A stretch of 64,000 nucleotides of DNA from DASUBV01 sp963822485 (GTDB taxonomy: Bacteria; Actinomycetota; Actinomycetes; Streptosporangiales; Streptosporangiaceae), in NCBI GenBank assembly GCA_963822485.1, contig CAWGHW010000036.1, forward strand, positions 1 to 64,000, written 5' to 3'. This document shows positions 1 through 9,442 of this stretch, in pieces (positions within the stretch are counted from its first letter, which is position 1; every line of letters starts with the position of its first letter). The translations under genes and the position numbers were made by a program. The notes under the pieces were generated by a model. It searched no databases. It saw nothing but the letters and a program-made list of their open reading frames with translations, and was not told the origin of the DNA.

Positions 1-12
1 GGTGATCATCGT

Positions 13-1468
13 ATGCGTGGAAGCCTGCGCGGCGAGGATTACGCCCAGGTCGACAACCACGACCCGTTCGCGCCCCCGGTGTGGCGGTCCCCGGTTTACC
101 GCACTCCGGAGTGGGTGATCTGGCTCGTCCAGCTCGCCCGGCTGCTCTGGGCGACCGTCAGGTTCCTGGTGCGCCATCCGCTGCTGGACCTGGCGGCGGC
201 GGTTACCTGGCTGGCCTGGTGGCTGCGGGCTGGCCCGGCCCCGCCACCCTGGCGGGTGTCACCCGTCAGCGCTGGCGGCGCTGCGGCTGTGGCGGCCGGA
301 CTGGTTCGCCCGCCTGGTCACCCGCCCGTTGCGGGACCGGTGGCGGTGGTGGCGCTACCGGCGCCGCTGGCACGGCGTCCTGCTGGTGGCCGGGCTCGCG
401 CCCCGCGTCGACGGCCGCGTCCTGGTCCCGGTTCTCGGCAAGGTCCAGGCGGGCCGCGTGCACCGACCGGGTGGCCGTGGGCCTGGTGTCCGGCCAGGCA
501 GCCGAGGTGTTCGCCGACAAGACCCCCAACCTGGCGCACGGGTTCGGGGCGCTGTCGTGCCGGGTCCGCACCGGCCCGCCCGGCTCGATCGTCCTGGAGC
601 TGGTCCGCCGAGACGCCCTCGCCCGAACCATTCCGGCCTGGCCGATCCCGGCGGTGCCGGACCTGCGGATGCTGCCGGTGGGCCGCCGCGAGGACGGCGG
701 CGTGCTGGCCATCCGGCTGCACGGCACCCACCTGCTCATCGCCGGAGCGACCGGCGCGGGCAAGGGCTCCTACCTGTGGGGCCTGATCCGGGCCATGCTC
801 CCGGCGATGGCCGCCGGGCTCGTCCGGGTGCATGCCTGCGATCCGAAGCTGATGGAGCTGGCCTTCGGCAGGGCGTTGTTCGAGCGGTACGGCAGGTACG
901 CCGCCGGCCCGGCCGACATCGCCGACCTGCTCGAAGCCGACGTGGCCGCGATGCAGGACGGGCGCCCGGTTCGCCGGGCGACAGCGCGACCACACCCCGA
1001 CCGCCAGGGACCCGTTCGTCGTGGTCGTGGTGGACGAGGTCGCGTTCCTGACCGCCTACCAGGCCGACCGCAAGCTCGGGACCGCACCCTCGCCGCGCTG
1101 GCCACCCTGACCACCCAGGGCCGGGCGGTCGGCTACTGCGTCGTCGCGGCGCTCCAGGACCCGCGCAAGGAAGTGCTGAACATCCGCAACCTGTTCCCCG
1201 ACAAGATCGCGCTGCGGCTGGACGAGCCGTCGCAGGCCGACCTGGTCCTCGGCGACGGGGCACGCGACCGCGGCGCGCTGTGCGACCAGATCTCCGCCGA
1301 CCCGGCGACCGGCGCGGGCGTGGGCTATGTCCGGCTGGAGGCCGAGCCCGACCCGGTGCGGGTGCGGGCGGCGTTCGTCTCCGATGACGACATCCGCGCC
1401 ATGGCCGCCGCCTGGACCGGCCGGTCACCGGCCATGCGCCCGCGCTGGCCGGCGGGGAGGCCGCGTGA
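13..1468 (+). pseudogene. traB: TraB-type FtsK/SpoIIIE DNA translocase of AICE, multiply frameshifted
   Basis: TraB moves double-stranded plasmid DNA between mycelial cells. The N-terminus reads MRGSLRGEDYAQVDNHDP and is followed by a hydrophobic stretch (VIWLVQLARLLWATVRFL), the membrane anchor. The Walker A is IAGATGAGKGSYLWGLI near base 740; the Walker B VVVVVDEVAF is near 1020-1050; a LATLTTQGRAVGYCVVAALQ segment follows at 1100-1160. Family similarity is continuous only if the reading frame changes at about 225, 262, 465, 965, 1080 and 1440, six shifts in 1.46 kb. The end was chosen because frame 2 gives GGEAA then TGA at 1466-1468, overlapping the next GTG. The true start could lie left of the window. 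Confidence 0.8.
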
Positions 1469-1653
1469 ATCACCGGCTGGCTGTCGCCCCGACGACTGCC
1501 CCGACTGCGGCGGCCCGCTGCTCGACACCAGCGACCAGCGACCGGCTGCTGGTCCTGGCCTGCCCCGGCTGCGGCTACACCGCGCACCTGGCACGCCACC
1601 GCCCCCGACACACCGCGACCCGGCCGACCCCGACGAACCTGGAGGCTGAATGA
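1465..1653 (+). pseudogene. Small zinc-ribbon protein of AICE, frameshifted
   Basis: About 60 residues. The GTG at 1465 overlaps the TGA of the translocase gene. Two CxxC pairs are visible in different frames: CPDCGG (about 1498-1515) and CPGCGY (about 1563-1580). With one shift near 1470 and one near 1535 they form a single CxxC-x(n)-CxxC zinc ribbon, ending TNLEAE just before the replication gene. Small zinc-ribbon ORFs between traB and repSA are common in Streptomyces AICEs (mobile element transfer protein type). The function is not established; a DNA- or protein-binding accessory role in transfer is an inference. Confidence 0.55.
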
Positions 1654-3306
1654 CCCCACCGCGCACGACCCGTGCACAGCGGCTGGCCATGCCGCTGGCC
1701 CGTGACGTCGTCCGCGACCTGGCCGTCGAGAACGGCGGCTGCATCCGGCCCGTGCAGCTCCGCCGCACCGACCTCGACACCGGCCAGGTCGAGCAGGTGC
1801 TCGTCCCCTGCGGCCACACCCTCGCCACCGGTCTGCCCGTCCTGCGCCGAGCGGGCCAGGACCCTGCGCGCCGCCCAGTGCCGCGAAGGCTGGCACCTGG
1901 ACACCGAACCCGTCATCACCCCCGACCAGCCCGACGACATGCAGCGGACCTGGGTCGAGCACCGGGCCGACGCCCAGCAGATGCACGACCAGGCCGACGC
2001 CGACCGGCTGCACGACATGGCCGCCGAGCTGGACGAGCTGACCGCCGAGCTGGACGAGGAAATCACCCGCTCCGGCGTCCGCGGCAACGTCCTGCCCGGC
2101 CGGCCAGCCCGCCGTCAGCGCTCGACCCGGCGCCGCCAGGACACGCCGGACCTGCCCCGGCGGAAGGTCGACCCGCGGACGGTCGGCAAGACCTACACCG
2201 CGCCGGACGGCACGACCTTCCGGCCGTCCATGTTCGTCACCCTGACCTGCGACAGCTACGGCAAGGTGACCGCAGACGGCATGCCGGCCGACCCGGCCGC
2301 CTACGACTACCAGCGCGCGGCCCGCGACGCGCTGCACTTCGCCGCGCTGTTCGACCGGCTCGATGCAGAACCTGCGCCGCTTCCTCGGCTACGACCTCCA
2401 GTACTTCGCCGCCATCGAACCGCAGCGGCGCCTGGCCCCGCACGTCCACATGGCCATCCGCGGCACCGTGTCCCGCGCCGAGCTGCGCCAGGTACTCGCC
2501 GCGACCTACCACCAGGTCTGGTGGCCCCCCACCGACCGGTGCGCACGACGACGCGCACCTGCCCGTCTGGCACGAGCCATCCGGCCGGTACCTCGACCCG
2601 GCGACCGGCGAGTTCCTGCCGACCTGGGACGACGCGCTCGACGCCATCGGCGCGGAGGACGAGCCGCTGCACGTGGCCCGGTTCGGCCCGAAGTTCGACG
2701 CCCAGGGCGTCCTCGCCGGATCACGCGACTCGGCCCGGTGCATCGGCTACCTGACCAAGTACCTGACCAAGCACGTCGCCGACTGCCACCAGGCCACCAC
2801 CGGCGCCCAGCGCGACCACGCCGACCGGCTCGCCGACGCGCTGCGCTACGAGCCGTGCTCGCCCACCTGCGCCAACTGGCTGCGCTACGGCGTCCAGCCC
2901 AAGAACGCCCGCGAGGGAATGCGGCCCGGCCACTGCACCGGCAAGGCGCACCGGCCGCGAGTACCTCGGCTACGCCGGGCGCCGCGTCCTGGTCTCCCGC
3001 AAGTGGTCCGGCAAGACCCTCGCCGACCACCGCGCCGACCGCAAAGCCTGGCTCCTGGACACCCTCGGTCTTTCGGCAACCGACCCGGCCCGCTACACCT
3101 GGGAACCCGTCACCCCCGGCGACCCCGACCACATGCCGCCCGCCCAGCGGCTCCTGCACGTCGTCGCCGACCGGCAGCGATGGCACGCCGCCCTCGCCGA
3201 GGCCAGGCGCAGAGCGGCCGGAGAGCCCGCCCAGAGATCACGCGAGCGAGCCTGCCAGGTGCGGCATGACCGGCGGCGCCCTACGGAACGGGCACGCGCA
3301 TGCTGA
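1650..3306 (+). pseudogene. repSA: RepSA-type replication initiator of AICE, multiply frameshifted
   Basis: RepSA proteins start rolling-circle replication of the excised element. The start ATG at 1650 gives MTPPRTTRAQRLAMPLARDV. Recognisable blocks are CPSCAERARTLRAAQCREGW, FVTLTCDSYGKV, LAPHVHMAIRGTVSRAELRQ (the HVH metal-binding type motif), GYLTKYLTKHVADCH and REYLGYAGRRVLVSRKWSGK. They require frame changes near 1842, 2362, 2535 and 2955. The last block is followed by a TGA at 3304 that overlaps the ATG of xis at 3300, the usual translational coupling. With one to two thirds of the protein out of frame it cannot be made as drawn. The blocks themselves are undamaged, which fits recent indels or sequence errors. 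Confidence 0.8.
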
Positions 3307-3554
3307 CGCTCGGCGAGCTGTGCGAGTGGCTGAACATCACCGAACGGCACGCCCGGAAGCTGGTCGAGCGGAACGCCATCCCGTACCGCAAGGTCGGCCA
3401 CCTGCTCCGCTTCCCCGAAGCAGAGATCGAGGCATGGTCCCACCCAAGCGCGCAGGCAGAGCGACCGTTCCACGCTCAGCGCGACCAGAGAGTACAGCCC
3501 GATACAAGGCGGAAGCGCAGCGTCGCAATACTCCCGAAGTCGCTTATCGAATAG
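3300..3554 (+). CDS. xis: Excisionase (AlpA/MerR-type helix-turn-helix)
   Basis: An 84-residue protein with a winged helix-turn-helix, LGELCEWLNITERHARKLVE then NAIPYRKVGHLLRFPEAEIEAW. This is the standard DNA-binding motif of AICE Xis proteins, which bend attachment DNA and bias the integrase toward excision. It starts inside the stop region of repSA (ATGCTGA), so the two are probably co-translated. It is the only core element gene in the window with no frameshift. The Arg/Lys-rich C-terminal 30 residues are less conserved in the family. Confidence 0.85.
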   Translation: MLTLGELCEWLNITERHARKLVERNAIPYRKVGHLLRFPEAEIEAWSHPSAQAERPFHAQRDQRVQPDTRRKRSVAILPKSLIE

Positions 3555-3674
3555 CAGATTCCAGCCGCCAAACATTTACCTTAAGAGCGCTACCTGAAAT
3601 GCGGCGCCAATAGTAGAATGCAATTAATGGCCCGCCATTGGCCGACGAGCCACAAACAGAATAGGAGTATGGGC

Positions 3675-4952
3675 ATGTCCAAAGGCAGCCCCCGTGATCT
3701 CCCGACGGGGATCACTCCGAAGATGCGCAAGCAGGACGGCAAGACCGTCCACGCCACCAGCGAGGACGGCACCCCGCTCTACCGGGTCCGCGTCTGGGAC
3801 AGCGTCACTCAAGCGGCAGATCGAGCGCACAGTCGAGGGCCTGGACGCCGCGAAGGAGCTTCTGGCACGAGTTCAACGAGGCGAAGCGTCGGCCAGGGCG
3901 GCTGCCAGGCCGAGCGGGTGCGCTTCGTCGACGTGGCGGCCCGCTACCTGGTGGCCTACAAGACTCAAGCGCGACGGCACCCCGCGGCCGAAGTCGTCAC
4001 TGGCCAAAGAGCGCACCTGCCTGAACATCTACCTGCTCCCGGCCCTCGGCAATGCCTGGATCGGCGACCTGGACCTGCCCGACCTGAACGCCACGATCCG
4101 CGGCCTGACCCTTCAGGACGGCACTCCCGCGTCGGGCAGCACCAAGAGCACGGTCGCGTCCGTGCTGCGGCGGCTGTTCGCCTGGGCGCGCGAAGAGCGC
4201 ATCATCCCCGCCAACCCGGCGCTGGAGCTGCGTACCGGCTGGGGCGGCTCGATGCGCCGCAAGGTCATCATCCCCAGCATTCCCCAGGTGCTGCGCCTGG
4301 CCGCGGCGCTCGATCACTTCAAGCCCGGCCTGGGCGACGTGGCGATGGTGCTCGCCTTCACCGGGCTGCGCTGGGAAGAGGCCGTCGCGGTCCTGATCGA
4401 GAGCGTCGACCTGGACGGCCAGTCCATCACCGTCGAGCGGACCGCGAGCGAGTCCGGCGGCCGCCGGGACGTCCGCGAGGACATGAAGACCCGCGCGGCC
4501 GTCCGCACCGCGATGATCCCCGACATCGCCATGCCCGCCGTGCGCCGCCTGGTCGAGCGCGACGCGGCGGGCCGGGAGCAGACACGAAGGCAGGCTGTAC
4601 GGCCGGCTGATCAACGGCGAGCGCGGCGGCTACCTCGGCTACGCGATGTGGCGCCGGTACCTCAAGCCTCGCCCACGGGCTACACGGCGGCGCACGAGGA
4701 CGGCACGTGGCCTACACCGCGCACGAGCTGCGCCACGTGTGCGCCTCGCTGCTGATCGCCTCGGGCGCCTCGGACATGCAGGTGGCCCACCAGATGGGGC
4801 ACAGCAAGGTCGAGACGACCAAGAACATCTACGGCCACCTGTTCGCCCAGGACCGGGCCGACGTGCTCAACGCCATGAACGAGGCGGTCAGCCGACTGCA
4901 CGCCTACGAAGATCCCGAGTCCGGAAGCCAAGCGGAAGACCAGGTCGCCTGA
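3675..4952 (+). pseudogene. int: Tyrosine recombinase (AICE integrase), multiply frameshifted
   Basis: Phage-type integrase that recombines attP with a tRNA gene. The start is ATG 3675, about 7 bases after an AGGAG at 3663-3667. Visible parts are an N-terminal SAM-like core-binding domain (LNIYLLPALGNAWIGDLDLP); the first catalytic Arg box, FTGLRWEEAVAVL; the HELRHVCASLLIASGA box (His-x-x-Arg); and MGHSKVETTKNIYGHLF carrying the nucleophilic Tyr. Frame changes are needed near 3808, 3895, 3970, 4582 and 4690. The N-terminal SPRDLPTGITPKMRKQDGKT block is typical of actinomycete AICE integrases. All catalytic residues can still be read, so the coding content is complete apart from the indels. 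Confidence 0.85.
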
Positions 4953-4965
4953 CCGCACTCAGAAC

Positions 4966-5011
4966 GAGACAGACCCCGCGGAGATTGGGCATCTCCGGGG
5001 GTCTGCCGCTT
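4966..5011 (+). terminator. Hairpin terminator after int (copy 1 of a duplicated hairpin)
   Basis: CAGACCCCGCGGAGA pairs with TCTCCGGGGGTCTG around a short loop, 17 bases after the int stop. A near-identical hairpin lies at 6286-6331, and the two bracket the cargo gene. Confidence 0.6.
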
Positions 5012-5201
5012 CGGCCCGGCGCCAGAAGCTCTCGGGCGAGCTCAGACAGGCGCCGCTGACCTTCTGAGCGACGGCGTGTATGGACCGCTCTCCGTCCGCC
5101 GGAGCGGCTAACCTCGATGGTCGTGAACCCCCTATGGGCAAGCCTGTCGGCGCGGGAAAGGATGACTGCCGTCACGCTGACGCCAGGCTGTCCCGGCAAG
5201 C

Positions 5202-6218
5202 CTTGAAAGAGCGCTGCGAGACTGGACCTTCGGCGCGGTCTATGAGCTGCCTGATGACGGCGAACGGCTTATGATCCGCCTCGATCTGGTCGTACCGGGC
5301 GACTACCGACAGGATTACAACCGCAAGTACGCAGCCTACGAGAAGAAGCTGCAAGAACGCGCCCGGCGGATCAAGGCCGACCAGGAGGCCCGGGAGGCTG
5401 AGAGCCCGTCCACCTCAACTTCACCGCTGCCGTACCCGCTTACCACTTCGCGATATCCATATCCATCGCCGCCGCCTGAGCCGCAGATCATGTTCCTTGC
5501 CTACGGGACGGCGATCGCTCAGTTGCTGGACGTCATCGACGGCCTTCTCGCCTTGCTTCCCTACAAGCCAGAGCGCCCCCTGACCAATGACCTAGTCCTG
5601 CAGCTAGCGCGTCGCGCTCGCAAGAAGATGCGGGGAAGGAGACCAGGTTCGCGTGCTGTCTTGCAGCAACTGCTCGATGACGGCCAGATGATCTACCGAG
5701 TGAGGCCGGACGGCCACGGCCTGGAGCGACGCGTCAACCCTGTCGCTCACGCGCAAGCAATTGCTGCAGCAGACGCCGCCGACCAGGCCGGATGTCCCGC
5801 GGCCAGCGCGCGCCGACTAGAGGCGTGAAACTCGATCTACGCTCTGAAGCCGGATCCGAGCGGGGCTTACAGAGACGCTGTTCGGGCCGTGGAGGCCGTG
5901 GCCAATCCCTTCTTCCTTCCCAGAGCACCGGCGCCCACACTCGGTCAGGTGATCCGGCACCTTGAGGATCGGGGCGCCGATTACGTGGTGGTCATCGCGG
6001 GTAAGACCGGCAATCCGGCTGGCGTAGAGGCGATCCTTGCGCTGATGCGTCTCCTGTGGGAAGGCCACCGCGACCGGCATGAAGGTGGCCCAACCACCGC
6101 ACCCATCACCCCGGAATCCGCCGAAGCCGCTGTCTCCCTAGCTGTCAACCTGGTGCAACTGCTGAGTGACCGGGTCGGTGCAGAAGCGGTGACAGCGCCT
6201 CTAGGTGGTCTCCTCTAG
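5202..6218 (+). pseudogene. AICE cargo gene, abortive-infection C-terminal-like protein, interrupted by in-frame TGA
   Basis: One reading frame runs from about 5181 to 6218, broken by a single TGA at 5826-5828. The N-terminal part (VYELPDDGERLMIRLDLVVP, then a charged helix YEKKLQERARRIKADQEARE) leads to a helical middle. After the stop it continues IYALKPDPSGAYRDAVRAVE, then TLGQVIRHLEDRG, LMRLLWEGHRDRHEGG and SAEAAVSLAVNLVQLL. From memory this C-terminal pattern (PDPSxAYRxAxxAVE ... LWxGxxDRHG) recurs in actinobacterial proteins related to abortive-infection C-termini; no profile was run. A Trp codon at the TGA would restore EAWNSIYALKPDPS. The start is uncertain: ATG 5271 is the first Met in frame, but similarity appears to begin upstream, and ATG 5162 after GGAAAGG would fit with one frameshift near 5200. 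Phage defence is an inference. Confidence 0.5.
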
Positions 6219-6230
6219 GTGGTGTCCTCT
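6197..6230 (+). repeat. 14-bp tandem repeat across the cargo-gene stop codon
   Basis: CCTCTAGGTGGT occurs at 6198-6209 and 6212-6223, with CCTCT beginning again at 6226. The TAG stop (6216-6218) is inside the second copy. It belongs to the set of stop-anchored repeats described under findings. Confidence 0.7.
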
Positions 6231-6285
6231 GCGCATTGCTGGCACCCCCAAACCAAGGAGCCGCGCCGCCTGGATTAGGCCACAT

Positions 6286-6331
6286 GGAGACAGACCCCTC
6301 GGAGATTGGCCCTCCGGGGGGTCTGTCGCGT
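6286..6331 (+). terminator. Hairpin terminator downstream of cargo gene (copy 2)
   Basis: CAGACCCCTCGGAG pairs with CTCCGGGGGGTCTG. It shares about 40 of 45 positions with the hairpin at 4966-5011, including the flanking GAGACAGACCCC. Confidence 0.55.
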
Positions 6332-6403
6332 GTGGGTCTAGCCCTAGAAGTTGTAGGGCCAACGTTAGGGCTGGATCATGGTCTACAAGGCTCTGACCTG
6401 CGG

Positions 6404-6476
6404 AGCCCCCTTACGGAATCGAACCGTAGACCTTCTCCTTACCATGGAGACGCTCTGCCGACTGAGCTAAGGGGGC
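6404..6476 (-). tRNA. tRNA-Thr (anticodon GGT)
   Basis: A 73-nt cloverleaf on the minus strand. The acceptor GCCCCCT pairs with AGGGGGC, the D arm is GCTC/GAGC, the anticodon stem TCTCC/GGAGA carries the loop ATGGTAA (anticodon GGT), and the T arm TACGG/CCGTA carries the loop TTCGATT. CCA is not encoded. The 3' half faces the AICE, so it is the likely attachment site: integrases of this family cut within tRNA 3' ends and restore the tRNA. The matching att copy at the other end of the element is outside the window. Confidence 0.95.
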
Positions 6477-6652
6477 CTGGCCAGGCACTCGCGCTGCCCG
6501 GCCGGCGCGGTCACCGGGCTAGCAAGCAAACCCACCAGCACCGCGTAACTGCGCCAGCCGAGCATACACGAGATGAACCCGCGACGTCCCAAGAGCCCCC
6601 GCCCACCCAGCCCGCCCAAATCAAGATCAACCACCGAGCCGTCAGAGCCACG

Positions 6653-7511
6653 TCAAAGCCCGGCCGCCGCCTGAAACGCGGCCAGGACCGACGGCCACGC
6701 GGAAGACAGCGGGTCTATGACCTCGAAGTGGCCAGTGCCGTCCAGCACATCGCAGCGAGCATCGTCCCCGGCAGCCAGTGCACGGGCCGTGTACGCCGGG
6801 CTCTGCTCTACGGGCACCCGCTGATCCTCGGTCCCGTGCACCAGCCGCAACACGGTGCCCGTCGGCACCAGCCCCATCGGGTCGGCCGCCGCATAGCGCG
6901 ACGGGAAATCATCCGGTCCCCCGCCCATCAGGTCCCCCGCCGCATCTCCATCCAGCCCGAGCCGGTAGCACGCCGCCAGGTCGCAGACCCCGGCCAGGCT
7001 GACGACGCCCGCGGCGGGCGGCCGCCCAGCGTGCCAGCGGACTCCCAGCCGGCAGCCTGACCCGCCCGGCGGACCACAAGGCCAGATGCCCCCCAGCGGA
7101 GTGACCAGCGACCACCACCCGGCTGACGTCAACCAGAGGACCGACGGTCTGGGCGACGATCTCAGGCAGAGCGTCGACGGCGAGGGCGATGTCGTCGAAG
7201 GTGCCGGGCCAGCCGCCGCCGGGCTGGCCCGTCCGCCGGTATTCGGGGACGCAGACGACGAAGCCCACCGCGGCGAGGGCATCGCCGAGTGGGCCGGCAT
7301 GACGGCGGTCGATGGCCCCGCGCCAGAAGCCGCCGTGCAGGAAGATCACCAGCGGCCGCCCTGGCGCGCCCGGCCCCGCGGCAGTACCGCCGACGCCAGC
7401 ACGAGGCAGGCGCAGGTCAGCGACCTGGTCCTCGCGCGGGCCATATAGGAGCACCTGATCGGGGCGACGCGAGGGCCTGGTCAGGATGTCAGTTTGCGGG
7501 ACGATGACCAT
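6653..7511 (-). pseudogene. Alpha/beta hydrolase (BD-FAE / kynurenine formamidase-like), one frameshift
   Basis: The start is ATG at 7511 after AAAGGA. The first part has the oxyanion motif LVIFLHGGFWRG and the nucleophile elbow VVVAGHSAGGHLALW. After a frame change near 7075 the protein continues GVVSLAGVCDLAACYRLGLD and ends with GTEDQRVPVEQSPAY (acid Asp region) and DGTGHFEVIDP (catalytic His). HGGFW together with GHSAGG is typical of small carboxylesterases and arylformamidases; the substrate cannot be told. All triad residues are present across the two frames, so a base-calling error is as likely as a real lesion. It stands alone, between the tRNA and a cell-envelope gene. Confidence 0.7.
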
Positions 7512-7654
7512 TTCCTTTACTGGCCGTGGGCTTCGGGAGCGCACGAACTCAGCCGCCGGCACGGGCGTCTGAGCAGGTCGGTCGGGGCGCCGCGCGGATC
7601 CGGGTAAAGCGCGGCGAAAAGGTGGGTGTCGAATTGCCCCTTGGGGGAATCTTG

Positions 7655-7684
7655 AGCCTGGGCATGCATAGCCTGGGCATGCAT
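7655..7684. repeat. Perfect 15-bp tandem duplication upstream of the Ser/Thr-rich gene
   Basis: AGCCTGGGCATGCAT occurs twice back to back (7655-7669, 7670-7684), 60 bp before the GTG start at 7744. Each copy contains a GCATGC palindrome, so it could be a protein-binding site or a chance duplication. Confidence 0.6.
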
Positions 7685-7743
7685 ACTGTGTGGACTATGG
7701 CGGTCGGTGACGTCCGGACGCGGACGACTACAACGTTAGGGTC

Positions 7744-9379
7744 GTGAAAGTGAGGACAGCGAGCGTACGACTCGTCCGTCCGTTGGCGCTAGGCGCCTTC
7801 GCCGGGTTCGTGCTCCTGGCGTCCGGCGCGTATGGCGCCGACGCTTTCGGCGCGACGACGATCCGGGTGAACGACGGCGGGCCGCCGATCACCAAGGGGG
7901 CCTGCGCCAGCCGACCAAGCGCGGCGATCCTCGAGGACTCGGCTGTCCGCACCGCGAGCCAGCACCACGGCAAGTCGGCGGGACGGCACCGCAAGGCGCG
8001 GCACGCCGCGACCAGCACGCAACGGTCAGCCGGCAGCGGGAGTGCCTCGACGAGCGCCAGCGGCACGGTGAGCGCGTCCGGCACGGCGAGCGCGTCCGGC
8101 ACGGCGAGCACGAGCGGGAGCACGAGCCCTAGTTCGAGCGCTTCCTCAACGGGCGGGTCGCCGTCGGCCAGCGGCACGCCGACGAGCAGCTCCCCGGCGG
8201 GCACGACGACGCCGCGCCGGTCCGCGTCGGCCAGCGTCAACCCGTCGGCCAGCCGACCGACCAGCACCGGCACAACGACCAGCGCCGCGCCGACCCGGAG
8301 CAACAGCACGTCGGCGACCGCCACGCCGACCAACAGCGGCAGCACGTCGAAGAGCGCGACGCCCAAGCCGAGCACCGGCTCGAGCACCAGCAAGACCACC
8401 ACCCCGACGGCGTCGCCCACGTCCACGAAGACGACGACCCCGACCCCGTCGCCGACCAAGACGACCCCGACGCCGAGCCCGACCAAGACGAGTCCGAAGC
8501 CGTCGCCGACCAAGACGTCGCCATCGCCGACCAAGACGCCGACCCCGACGCCGAGCCCGACCAAGACGACGAAGCCGAAGAAGCAAGAGCCGCAGCTTTG
8601 TGTCTCGGTCCAGGCGCTGACCAGCTCGTCGGAGGTGCACCCCCGGCACCACGCCAACTACGCGATCTGGGTCTGGAGTACCCACGGGACCAGCCACGGG
8701 GTCTCGATCAACGTGCGCATCGGCTTCGCCCGGCACGTGGACGCGCCGCACTTCACGGTCTGCCCGAACTCTGGCGGATCGTCTTGCTCGCTGGGCGCGC
8801 TCGCGGCGGGGCGCGCGGATGAGCTTCAGGCGACGTCCTACGTGCACGGTCCGGCGACCAGCGGCGAGCAGATCGAGCTGACGGCGGCCGCCTCGGGACG
8901 GAACGCGCATTCTTACAGCGCGTCGGGCACGATCGAAGTGGTCTGGGCGAGCAAGTCGCCGGAGCCGGGCACCACTCCGCCGAGCACGACGGTGACCTTG
9001 CCACCGGTGACGCTCCCGCCGGGGACCGGTTCCGCGGGTGGCGGCGCGAACGGGCTGTTCCCGACCATCTCGCCGAGCCCGGGCTCAAGCAGCGGCAGCG
9101 GCAGCGGGGTCACGTTCCCGTCGGCGCACAAGCAGCGGTCCAGGGTGGCGACGGCCGCAGCGATCGTGCCGCTCGACCCGCGGCTGATCGGCGGGCAGCT
9201 CGCCGGGCTGGCCGTGCTGGCCGGGGCCATCATGATCGCGATCGCCCGGCTCTCGCTGCGCAAGCCGCGGACCCAGAGCGGTCCGGACAGCGCCAAGATG
9301 GACAACGCCAAGGCCGACAGCGCGAAGGCCAGACACCGCCAAGACCGACAGCGCCAAGGCGGACGGCGACAAGAAGTAA
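7744..9379 (+). CDS. Exported Ser/Thr/Pro-rich wall-anchored protein with C-terminal membrane segment
   Basis: Residues 1-40 are a signal peptide (ALGAFAGFVLLASGAYGADA). Residues about 95-280 are low complexity: first Ser/Gly/Ala/Thr, then PSPTKTTPT-type Pro/Thr/Lys repeats, a likely wall-spanning, possibly O-mannosylated stalk. A globular domain follows (LCVSVQALTSSSEVHPRHHA ... YAIWVWSTHG), of DUF11/beta-sandwich type, with two further cysteines. A Pro/Thr linker leads to a transmembrane helix, LAGLAVLAGAIMIAIARLSL. The tail repeats D(S/T)AK. The open frame runs past this tail to 9654, but one extra base near 9330 explains it: the other frame gives DTAKTDSAKADGDKK and then TAA at 9377-9379. 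No known family was recognised. Its extracellular location is inferred. Confidence 0.6.
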
Positions 9380-9442
9380 CCCAACTGGGCCAGCCGCAGT
9401 CGCCGGCCCCGGCCCCAGCCGCGAGCGCGAGCCCGGCTGGGG

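Larger units (their letters stand above)
1..6404. mobile_element. Right end of an integrated AICE (actinomycete integrative conjugative element)
   Basis: Gene order is traB, small zinc ribbon, repSA, xis, int, cargo, tRNA, all genes on + and the tRNA on -. This is the canonical order of pSAM2-like AICEs, which replicate as circles, transfer double-stranded DNA through a TraB hexamer and integrate into tRNA 3' ends. The 3' end of tRNA-Thr(GGT) faces the element, so the junction is placed there. The left end and second att copy lie outside the window. Almost all element genes are frameshifted while xis is intact, so the element is either decayed or poorly sequenced. Confidence 0.85.

Noticed and set aside
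5080..5274. 64-residue ORF before the cargo gene
   Set aside because: It overlaps the probable true 5' part of the cargo gene in another frame and shows no recognisable content.
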